Shown here: one piece after another, positions 8,104-13,663 of the stretch | Layout of the letters: each line of letters starts with the position of its first letter | Position numbering within the stretch: position 1 is the first letter of the stretch | Assembly: GCA_000435675.1 (NCBI GenBank) | Contig: FR895147.1 | Location: forward strand, 104,209 to 117,871 | Length of the DNA stretch: 13,663 nucleotides | Reading direction: 5' to 3' | From: Eggerthella sp. CAG:298 | GTDB taxonomy: Bacteria > Actinomycetota > Coriobacteriia > Coriobacteriales > Eggerthellaceae | Translations under genes and position numbers: made by a program | Notes under the pieces: generated by a model | Seen by the model: only the letters and a program-made list of their open reading frames with translations | What the model was told of the DNA's origin: nothing | The model's database searches: none

Positions 8104-8574
8104 TTACACGAGACCCGAGAAGCCGTTTTGGCGCAACGCTTCATAGGCGCCGATCGCCGCTGCATTCGACAGATTGAGCGAACGCAGGCCCTCTTTCATA
8201 GGGATGCGCACGCAGTGCGCAGCATAACGCTCCAGGATCTCTGGATCGATGCCGCGGCTTTCGCGCCCGAACACCAAAAAGACCTCTCCTGCATAGTCTA
8301 CTTCAGCGTAGCTGCGTTCAGCCTGGCCTGTGAAAAAGTACAGATTATCCGCGCTATGTTCATCAAGAAAAGCTTTCGTGCTCGCGTGATGGACGATCTT
8401 CACGTCGTCCCAGTAATCGAGTCCAGCGCGCTTGAGGTTGCGCTCGGAAGGACGAAACCCCAGCGGCTCCACTAAGTGCAGGGTTGCACCGATACAGGCG
8501 CACGTACGCGCGATATTGCCCGTGTTCTGAGGTATCTCAGGCTCGAAGAGCACGATGTGGAGTTTCAGCGACAT
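8104..8574 (-). CDS. trmL: tRNA (cytidine/uridine-34-2'-O)-methyltransferase TrmL
   Basis: TrmL is a SPOUT-class enzyme that methylates the 2'-hydroxyl of the wobble nucleotide in certain leucine tRNAs, using S-adenosylmethionine. The 156-residue length is the usual minimal SPOUT size. Motifs are PEIPQNTGNIAR at 12-23, LVEPLGF at 34-40, RAGLDYW at 49-55, FGRESRGI at 102-109 and RSLNLSNAAAIGAYE at 131-145, the last two forming the cofactor-binding trefoil knot. The ATG has AAGGAAG about 11 bases upstream and a closer AAGAG. It is 70 bases downstream of the ABC-F gene and 14 bases before the M50 protease gene, so it may lead the trmL-M50-scpAB-rluB group. I see no convincing promoter in the 70-base gap. 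Confidence 0.95.
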   Translation of the reverse strand: MSLKLHIVLFEPEIPQNTGNIARTCACIGATLHLVEPLGFRPSERNLKRAGLDYWDDVKIVHHASTKAFLDEHSADNLYFFTGQAERSYAEVDYAGEVFLVFGRESRGIDPEILERYAAHCVRIPMKEGLRSLNLSNAAAIGAYEALRQNGFSGLV

Positions 8575-8644
8575 ATCACTCTTTTCTTCCTTGTTGGGCG
8601 CAGAACAAACGGCCGCGGCGGCACCTCAGATCGGGAATGCTGGC

Positions 8645-10687
8645 TTACGCTTGCTCGCGCATCGCTTCTTCGACCTCTTCAGACAGTGCGATCCATTCTT
8701 CCTCATGTTCGGCAAGGCGCTTCTTGAGCAATGCATGTTCAGCGATCGCCTCGGTCGAACGTTCAGCATCCTCATAGAATGCTGGATCCGCCATGGCTGA
8801 GGTAAGCTCATCCATGCGCTTTTGTTCAGTCTCGATGAGCTTATCGAGCTCCGCGATGCGCTTGCGCTGGTTCTTCAGCGCAGCATAGAGCTGGTTGCGT
8901 CGCTCTGCTTCGGCGCGCTTCTGCTCCTTCGTTTTGGGAACCGATGGGCTCTTCTGACGACGATGCGAACGCACCGTCACTTCGGTCTCTGCTCCACCAG
9001 GAACGTTCGGTGTAGCCACGCTTCCCTGCTCAGAGCTCGTAGCTCTCCCCTGCACCGTGTGCAGCTTCTTAGGTGGTACTGTCTCGCCTTGCTCTTCCAG
9101 GCTCGTCTTGTAGAGGTAGTAGTCGTAATCCCCTGGATAGGACGTAACCCCTTCAGGCGCGATCTCGATGATGCGATTCGCCACCGAGCGAATGAGATGG
9201 CGATCATGCGAGATGAGCACGATGGTGCCTTCGAATTGCTTGAGTGCCTGCTCGAGGATATCTGCACTAGCGATATCGAGATGATTGGTAGGCTCGTCCA
9301 AGCAGAGCAGTGGTGTGGGTGCCACGAGCATCTTCGCGAGTGCCAAGCGGCATTTCTCACCGCCAGAGAGCACCGCGACCTTCTTGTCGATATCATTCGG
9401 TCCGAAGAGGAACGAACCCAAGAGCGTACGTACCTGCGAGATCGTCCACTGCGGCGCCACGCGGTCAAGCTCCTCGAACACCGTATTGCCAGGGTTCAGC
9501 TCTTCAAGCTGGTGCTGCGCGAAATACGACTTCGTCACATGCACACCATAGCTTATCGCTCCGCTATCAGGCTCGAGCACGCCAGCGAGCATCTTCAGAA
9601 GCGTCGACTTCCCCGCTCCATTCGGCCCAACGAGCGCCACTTTCTCGCCACGATAGAGCGCCAGGTCAAGCCCCTTGTAGACAACCTTCGGTCCGAATGC
9701 CTTATCCACCGCTTCGGCTGCGACCACTTTATCGCCCGTTCGAGGCGGCTGCTGGAAGCTGAACTTCACTTTCTTGCGCTCTTCGGGCACCTGGATGATC
9801 TCCATGCGCTCGATCTTCTTCACGCGATCCTGAACCTGCTTGGCTTTCGTAGCCTTATAGCGGAAACGCTCGATGAAGGCCTCCATATGCGCGATCTCTT
9901 CGGCCTGTTTGGCAGCCTGTTCCCGCAAGAGCTCCAAGCGCTCTTCGCGTTGGATCAGGTAACTCGAATAGTTGCCGGTATAGAGCGTTACCTTCCCTAG
10001 GTCGATCTCAGCAACGCGACTGACCGTATTGTCCAAGAATTCACGGTCATGGCTCACCATGAGAACCGCCCCTTGATAGCTTTTCAGGAAGCTCTCGAGC
10101 CACTTCACGCTTTCAAGATCGAGATGATTGGTCGGCTCGTCCAGAAGGAGGATCTCGGGGTTGCGCGTAAGAAGCTTAGCGAGCGCGATGCGCATCTGCC
10201 AGCCACCCGAAAACTCGCTCGTGCGACGCTTCATGTCCTCTTCTTTGAAGCCCAGACCGAAGAGCACCGCACGCACTCTGCTCTCGAGCGTATAGCCACC
10301 CATTGCCTCATACATATCGCTCGCTTTGCCATAAGCTGCAAGCGCTGCTTCGCTCGGGTCTTCGCCGAGCGCCGCTTCAAGCTCACGCAAACGCTGCTCC
10401 TGGCGCACGACCTCATGCTGGGCAGAGAGCACCTCCTCGAAGATGGGATTATCACCCATCTCGATCGCCTCCTGCTCAAGGTAGCCGACCTGCGCGTTCT
10501 TCGCGATGATCACACGCCCTTCGTCGGGCTCGTCCTTGCCAGAGATGATGTTGAGCAGCGTGGTCTTGCCTGCCCCATTCGGTCCAACGAGCGCAAGACG
10601 ATCGAATTCTTCCAAGCGCAAAGAGACCCCCGAGAACAATTCCCGGGAGCCAAACGATTTCGCGATCTGTTCGAGCTGTAAAATCAT
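8645..10687 (-). CDS. ABC-F family ATP-binding protein (two ABC domains, C-terminal coiled coil)
   Basis: ABC-F proteins are soluble ATPases that act on the ribosome rather than in transport. The 680-residue protein has ABC domain 1 with Walker A GPNGAGKT (35-42), signature SGGWQ (160-164) and Walker B LLLDEPTNHLD (180-190). An interdomain linker at about 240-315 includes RYKATKAKQVQDR. ABC domain 2 has GPNGAGKST (354-362), SGGEK (441-445) and LCLDEPTNHLD (461-471). No transmembrane segments are seen. A polar, low-complexity tether at about 530-585 leads to a charged coiled coil at 586-680, as in Uup/YdiF-like members. The Walker B glutamates are intact, so ATP hydrolysis is expected. The ATG at 10687 fits the family N terminus but has no Shine-Dalgarno sequence. 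A resistance role is possible for ABC-F proteins but nothing here supports one. Confidence 0.93.
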   Translation of the reverse strand: MILQLEQIAKSFGSRELFSGVSLRLEEFDRLALVGPNGAGKTTLLNIISGKDEPDEGRVIIAKNAQVGYLEQEAIEMGDNPIFEEVLSAQHEVVRQEQRLRELEAALGEDPSEAALAAYGKASDMYEAMGGYTLESRVRAVLFGLGFKEEDMKRRTSEFSGGWQMRIALAKLLTRNPEILLLDEPTNHLDLESVKWLESFLKSYQGAVLMVSHDREFLDNTVSRVAEIDLGKVTLYTGNYSSYLIQREERLELLREQAAKQAEEIAHMEAFIERFRYKATKAKQVQDRVKKIERMEIIQVPEERKKVKFSFQQPPRTGDKVVAAEAVDKAFGPKVVYKGLDLALYRGEKVALVGPNGAGKSTLLKMLAGVLEPDSGAISYGVHVTKSYFAQHQLEELNPGNTVFEELDRVAPQWTISQVRTLLGSFLFGPNDIDKKVAVLSGGEKCRLALAKMLVAPTPLLCLDEPTNHLDIASADILEQALKQFEGTIVLISHDRHLIRSVANRIIEIAPEGVTSYPGDYDYYLYKTSLEEQGETVPPKKLHTVQGRATSSEQGSVATPNVPGGAETEVTVRSHRRQKSPSVPKTKEQKRAEAERRNQLYAALKNQRKRIAELDKLIETEQKRMDELTSAMADPAFYEDAERSTEAIAEHALLKKRLAEHEEEWIALSEEVEEAMREQA

Positions 10688-10698
10688 AAGTAGGAATC

Positions 10699-10728
10699 AG
10701 TGTAGTGAATTCGCCCTACAGCGTCCAA
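10699..10728 (-). promoter_or_regulatory. Candidate promoter for the ABC-F gene
   Basis: On the minus strand, TTGGAC (10723-10728) and TACACT (10699-10704) are separated by 18 bases, a plausible though imperfect sigma-70-type -35/-10 pair. The usual start point about seven bases downstream would fall 4-6 bases before the ATG at 10687. That matches the missing Shine-Dalgarno site. Prediction from pattern only. Confidence 0.4.
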
Positions 10729-10870
10729 CCGTGCGCATGACCGAACGCGCGAACGGCACGTTGCCCAAGATGACAAACTACCCGGTCGTTCGACAGCTTG
10801 GGAGTTGTCGTTGCCATAAAGGGCGGAGCCTGGGAGGTGTGCTAGAGGTCGGGTAATTCGACACCTTTTT
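10729..10870. other. Structured non-coding block between lysR and the ABC-F gene
   Basis: This is most of a 186-base gap without a supported gene. It is dense in complementary segments: CGTGC (10730-10734) with GCACG (10756-10760); CCCAAG (10764-10769) with CTTGGG (10797-10802); GACAA (10772-10776) with TTGTC (10805-10809); and a small GTC-GTTC-GAC hairpin at 10785-10794. CGTTGCC occurs twice (10759-10765, 10809-10815), as does TTCGACA (10789-10795, 10857-10863), giving a loose two-unit pattern. No intrinsic terminator for lysR is visible on the minus strand. It could be a dispersed intergenic repeat, an RNA leader or a decayed element. The sequence alone does not decide. Confidence 0.45.
10836..10870 (+). 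terminator. Weak plus-strand terminator-like hairpin
   Basis: GGTGT (10836-10840) can pair with ACACC (10861-10865), followed at once by TTTTT (10866-10870) on the plus strand. The stem is only 5 bp with a 20-base loop. No plus-strand gene is supported upstream, so a function would require an unannotated plus-strand RNA from the intergenic block or antisense to the ABC-F start. Confidence 0.25.
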
Positions 10871-10873
10871 GGA

Positions 10874-11806
10874 TTAGTCGAAGAAGAGCATATCGGGATC
10901 AGAGCGATCGAGTTCGCTCGATTCCACGAACTTGATGAAATCATCCACGCAGAACGGATGATATTTCTTCTCGTTGAATGCCATATAGATCGTGTGATAG
11001 AAGCGCTTCTTCTCAGTCGCATTATTGTAGAGTGGCTTCACCACGATGCCTTGCACGTGATTGAGGAAGAACGTGTCAAGCATGAGCGCCACTTCAACGC
11101 CATTCGCAGCGAACCCGGCAAGGATCGATTCGTCGTCGAAGGCATAGCGCACGTTGGGAAGATTCCACGTATCGAGCGTGGCCTTGACCGCCTTTCCCAG
11201 AGGGATCTGCTCACGATAGGTAATGAGCTCAACATCTTCCAGGTCTTCAGGCACGATGAATTCTTTATCAGCCAGCGGGCTATCGGTATTCATCGCGATA
11301 ATGAATTCTTGAGCGAGCACCGGAACATAGTGCAGGTCATCGCCGAAATCGTCGTCGCGCGCGCAGAACACCACGTCGAATTGCCCTTCATTCAAGCTAC
11401 CGAGCAACTCCTGTGAGCGTTTCTGCGAGATATTGAAATCGTAGCGATGATCGCTGGAGCGATGGTATTGATTCAGAAGCTGCGGAATGTAGTCAGTCTG
11501 CACCGTGATGATGCACCCAAGATCGATCAGCCCGCCATCACTCTCCCCCGAATAGCTCTTCATGACCGCCACGCCTTTGTCGAGCTGCTCGAGCGCCGCA
11601 TTCACGTACTCGAGGAACTCAGCGCCATACTTGGTAAGCTCGACGTTGCGGCCCTTCTTTTGGAAGAGCGCCACGCCTAATTCGTTTTCGAGCGAAGAGA
11701 TGGACCCAGAAAGCGTCGGTTGCGTAATGAAGAGCTCTTTTGCTGCGCGCGTATAGTGCTGCAGGTCTGCAAGCTTGCTGAAATAGTAGAGTTGCGAAAG
11801 GTTCAT
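10874..11806 (-). CDS. LysR-family transcriptional regulator
   Basis: LysR-type regulators bind DNA as tetramers and respond to a small effector. Counting from the ATG at 11806 (310 residues), the N-terminal winged helix-turn-helix spans about 1-60. Its recognition region is TRAAKELFITQPTLSGSIS (19-37), then LENELGVALF and the wing KKGRNVELTKYG. A linker helix follows, then a periplasmic-binding-like effector domain from about 92 to 300. The frame stays open for 27 codons upstream, but the ATG at 11806 has GGAG five bases before it and fits the family N terminus, while the upstream part would overlap the promoter. The gene follows fixCX on the same strand after a terminator. Control of fixCX is plausible by proximity but unproven. 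The effector is unknown. Confidence 0.92.
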   Translation of the reverse strand: MNLSQLYYFSKLADLQHYTRAAKELFITQPTLSGSISSLENELGVALFQKKGRNVELTKYGAEFLEYVNAALEQLDKGVAVMKSYSGESDGGLIDLGCIITVQTDYIPQLLNQYHRSSDHRYDFNISQKRSQELLGSLNEGQFDVVFCARDDDFGDDLHYVPVLAQEFIIAMNTDSPLADKEFIVPEDLEDVELITYREQIPLGKAVKATLDTWNLPNVRYAFDDESILAGFAANGVEVALMLDTFFLNHVQGIVVKPLYNNATEKKRFYHTIYMAFNEKKYHPFCVDDFIKFVESSELDRSDPDMLFFD

Positions 11807-11846
11807 GTGCACTCCGATACCGACACGTGATTCTAGTTTCAAGAAA

Positions 11847-11872
11847 ATTATAGCAGAAATCGATAGGTTCAA
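11847..11872 (-). promoter_or_regulatory. Extended -10 promoter for lysR
   Basis: The minus strand contains TGCTATAAT (11847-11855), a perfect extended -10 element. A weak -35-like TTGAAC lies at 11867-11872 with a short 14-base spacer. A start near 11840 would give a leader of about 34 bases containing the GGAG ribosome site. Direct copies of ATAG flank the upstream side (11863-11866 and 11880-11884) and could belong to an autoregulatory LysR site, which is speculative. Confidence 0.65.
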
Positions 11873-11887
11873 AGTAACTGATAGCAC

Positions 11888-11918
11888 AAAACAATAGACC
11901 CTTCAAAAGGGTCTATTG
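11888..11918 (-). terminator. Intrinsic terminator after fixCX
   Basis: A perfect 12-bp stem, CAATAGACCCTT at 11892-11903 pairing with AAGGGTCTATTG at 11907-11918, encloses a 3-base loop. On the minus strand it is followed by TTTTG (11888-11891 and on). It lies about 70 bases past the fixX stop and just upstream of the lysR promoter. It therefore insulates the two units. Confidence 0.8.
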
Positions 11919-11987
11919 CCTGTTCAATCTATTGAATTGGAGCGAGCCGGGATCACGCGAGCGTGTTCCTGCCCTGCTTACAAGATC

Positions 11988-12290
11988 CTAGCCGAAACGA
12001 TATTCGATACCCATGGTCGGCTGCGGATACTCCCACTTCTCAAGGATGGTCTCGCCGCAGATCATGCGACAGGTGCCGCATTCGAGGCAACCCGCATAAT
12101 CGAAGCGCTTGCTGCCATCGTCCTCGACCTTGTAAAGAGCTGCAGGACAGCACAGCACGAGCTTGCGGAATTCCTCGTCGGAAGGATTCTCTTTCAGAAC
12201 GATATGGGCGTTCTCTTCGTCAACATTGAACTTATCGATCGAGAGCTTCTCGTCGACATTGACGGTGATATCACAAACGTTCTCTATCAT
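11988..12290 (-). CDS. fixX: Ferredoxin-like protein FixX (ETF:quinone oxidoreductase iron-sulfur subunit)
   Basis: FixX is the small iron-sulfur partner of FixC. Together they correspond to ETF:quinone oxidoreductase, passing electrons between the FixAB flavoprotein and the quinone pool or another acceptor. The 100-residue protein has the signature CLECGTCRMICG with C68, C71, C74 and C78. It also has CCP at 47-49 and the family's C-terminal GIEYRFG. By comparison with ETF-QO, C68, C71, C74 and one of C47/C48 would hold a [4Fe-4S] cluster. The other two cysteines are spare. The ATG overlaps the fixC stop (ATGA), so translation is probably coupled. The 197 bases between fixX and lysR hold a hairpin CACGC-GA-GCGTG (11954-11965), a palindrome TTCAATCTATTGAA (11923-11936), the terminator and the lysR promoter. 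Confidence 0.93.
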   Translation of the reverse strand: MIENVCDITVNVDEKLSIDKFNVDEENAHIVLKENPSDEEFRKLVLCCPAALYKVEDDGSKRFDYAGCLECGTCRMICGETILEKWEYPQPTMGIEYRFG

Positions 12291-13606
12291 AGCGCTTTGA
12301 TTCCTTTCATGGCGTCCTTGGCGATCTTCATGATGCCAACCTTCTTCACCGGACCCATCGCCATCTTCTTCATGCTCTGACGTGGCTTGCCATCGACGAT
12401 GAACATCGGGTTCATGATATCGCGGATCATCTCAGGATATTCATTGAACATGCGCGGGCATTCCTCAAGGAACTCAGGGAAGTTCTGATATTGCTTCATG
12501 TCGCGCATGACGAACGAATCATCGAGCATGGTCTTGTAGCACTGCAGACCCGCCTTAGAGGTGTCGCCTGCATCGAGTGCCTGTGCAGCTGCCTTACCAG
12601 CGATCTGACCAGCTGCGATCGCAAGGTCCATACCACGAACGGTATAACCGAGATTCATACACATCATAGCTGCATCGCCCGCGACGATAACGCCATTGCC
12701 AACGAGCTCAGGCATCATCTTCAGGCCGCCTTCAGGAACAACGTGACCAGAATATTCGACGAGCTTACCACCACGGATGACCGGAGCGATCTCAGGACGA
12801 TTCTTGAAGTTCTCGAGCATCTGATAGACCGGGATGTCCTGCTTGATAACTTCGGACATCGTAGCAACGATACCGACTGAAACGGTGTCTTCGTTGGTGT
12901 AGATGAATGCACCACCGATAGCACCATTGGTCAAGCTACCAGCGAAGAGCCAGGAAGCACCTTCACCAGGATTGCAGAGGAAGCGGCTTTCGATGGTCTC
13001 GGGATCGAGCTGAATCGTTTCCTTTGCACCAACAGCAACTTCATTGATCGCAGGAGCAGGCTTCGTGGTGAGGCCAGCCTTCTGCGTAAGGAGCGAATTG
13101 ACGCCATCGGCCAAGATGACCATCTTCGCGGTCATTTCCTCGCCCGCAGCAGAGATGCCAACGACTTTGCCATTGGAAATGAGCAGATCCTCGACAGCGA
13201 TGCCTGGAATGATCTCAGCACCTGCTTCTTCTGCCTTTTCAGCGAGCCACTGATCGAACGGCGCACGCAGCACGGTCCAGGATTCCTGGCCCTGCTCGGT
13301 GAGCTCACGCGAAGTGAAGTCGACCGTGAAGTTCGAATCGGGAGCCATGAGCGAAATGCGCTCGTGAGCAACCTTGCGCTGAAGCGGTGCATCGAGGTAA
13401 TCGGGGAAAACCTGCGCAAGGGAATGGGTGTAGATACGACCACCGGTCATGTTCTTCGCACCCGAATAGTTGCCGCGCTCAACAACGAGAACAGCTTTGC
13501 CTGCTTCGGCGAGGGTGTAAGCCGCCACGCAGCCTGCGCAACCACCACCGACAACAATGACGTCGAAATCAGGTTCGAAATCGGCATCCAGAGTAATCTC
13601 GGCCAT
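12287..13606 (-). CDS. fixC: FAD-dependent oxidoreductase FixC (ETF:quinone oxidoreductase flavoprotein)
   Basis: FixC is the FAD subunit of the FixABCX system, which links ETF to membrane quinone and in some organisms to electron bifurcation or carnitine/acyl-CoA metabolism. Counting from the ATG at 13606 (439 residues), the FAD dinucleotide motif is VVGGGCAGCVAA (18-29), with the ribose-binding E43. Next come LADGVNS (165-171) and the second FAD motif VAGDAAMMCMNLGYTVRGMD (308-327). The basic C terminus (about 412-439, KKMAMGPVKKVGIMKIAK) could associate with the membrane. An in-frame ATG nine codons upstream is rejected because AAAGGAA sits just before the ATG at 13606 and the longer form would start inside the upstream terminator. 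Base composition looks more AT-rich than the housekeeping genes. fixA and fixB are not in the window but may lie to the right. Confidence 0.92.
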   Translation of the reverse strand: MAEITLDADFEPDFDVIVVGGGCAGCVAAYTLAEAGKAVLVVERGNYSGAKNMTGGRIYTHSLAQVFPDYLDAPLQRKVAHERISLMAPDSNFTVDFTSRELTEQGQESWTVLRAPFDQWLAEKAEEAGAEIIPGIAVEDLLISNGKVVGISAAGEEMTAKMVILADGVNSLLTQKAGLTTKPAPAINEVAVGAKETIQLDPETIESRFLCNPGEGASWLFAGSLTNGAIGGAFIYTNEDTVSVGIVATMSEVIKQDIPVYQMLENFKNRPEIAPVIRGGKLVEYSGHVVPEGGLKMMPELVGNGVIVAGDAAMMCMNLGYTVRGMDLAIAAGQIAGKAAAQALDAGDTSKAGLQCYKTMLDDSFVMRDMKQYQNFPEFLEECPRMFNEYPEMIRDIMNPMFIVDGKPRQSMKKMAMGPVKKVGIMKIAKDAMKGIKAL

Positions 13607-13633
13607 TTTTTTCCTTTCAAAGGGTGAATACAT

Positions 13634-13663
13634 AAAAAGGGCGCCCCGTTTTGAGGCGCCCCT
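13634..13663 (-). terminator. Intrinsic terminator just upstream of fixC
   Basis: The minus strand forms a GC-rich stem. GGCGCCC (13655-13661, plus) pairs with GGGCGCC (13639-13645), extended to 9 bp with one G-U pair. It is followed by TTTTT (13634-13638). This is a strong rho-independent terminator reading toward fixC. It presumably ends, or attenuates, transcription from a gene beyond the right edge. The hairpin runs to the last base of the window. Confidence 0.8.

Noticed and set aside
8575..8644. GC-rich GCCG-CCG-CGGC hairpin in the gap between the ABC-F gene and trmL
   Set aside because: The stem is about 4 bp and lacks a continuous T tract (CGTTTGTTC), so it is not a convincing terminator. 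No clear promoter was seen either.
8822..10000. Long open frame (392 codons) on the plus strand
   Set aside because: It lies wholly antisense to the ABC-F gene, whose protein has two complete ABC domains. The antisense product is rich in R, L and H with no recognisable domain, as expected of a GC-rich shadow frame.
10737..10856. Small plus-strand open frame (39 codons) in the intergenic block
   Set aside because: It has no clear Shine-Dalgarno site, no recognisable domain, and sits in repeat-rich DNA. It could be checked by ribosome profiling, but is not supportable as a gene now.
10729..10870. Signal recognition particle RNA, tRNA or tmRNA in the intergenic block
   Set aside because: No SRP Alu/S-domain tetraloop core, no tRNA T-arm consensus or CCA-adjacent acceptor stem, and no tmRNA tag frame could be found.

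Overview
This window looks like a chromosomal segment of an anaerobic actinobacterium of the class Coriobacteriia, probably near the Eggerthellaceae. That placement is an inference. It rests on moderately high GC, frequent GTG starts, the MEP isoprenoid enzyme IspH, ScpA/ScpB, and a FixC/FixX pair beside a LysR regulator. No rRNA gene or other phylogenetic marker is present to confirm it. Every gene recognised is on the minus strand, so the region reads from right to left. I saw no tRNA, rRNA, CRISPR array, insertion sequence, phage gene or attachment site.

Right end (about 11.99-13.66 kb): fixC and fixX overlap by 4 bases and encode a split electron-transfer-flavoprotein:quinone oxidoreductase (flavoprotein plus ferredoxin-like subunit). 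A strong intrinsic terminator lies only 27 bases ahead of the fixC start codon. A second one closes the fixCX transcript. Next comes a LysR-family regulator with its own extended -10 promoter, then a 186-base non-coding stretch rich in inverted repeats.

Middle (about 5.15-10.7 kb): a two-domain ABC-F ATPase, which may have a leaderless mRNA, is followed by trmL (tRNA wobble 2'-O-methylation), a site-2-type membrane metalloprotease, scpA and scpB (chromosome condensation) and an RluB-type pseudouridine synthase. Gaps from trmL onward are 11-28 bases, as expected of an operon. A short hairpin with a T tract separates rluB from the next group.

Left (1-5.1 kb): tyrA-aroA-cmk-plsC-ispH-der. It combines aromatic amino-acid synthesis, pyrimidine nucleotide phosphorylation, phosphatidic acid synthesis, isoprenoid precursor synthesis and ribosome assembly. 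Genes here overlap by 1-4 bases or lie 5-13 bases apart, and several Shine-Dalgarno sequences sit inside the preceding stop codon region, so translational coupling is likely. der is cut by the left edge.

The region is mostly conserved housekeeping DNA. I found no clearly novel system. The observations most worth checking are the structured intergenic block at 10729-10870, the two terminators placed too close to the next start codon to leave room for a promoter, and the probable leaderless ABC-F transcript.
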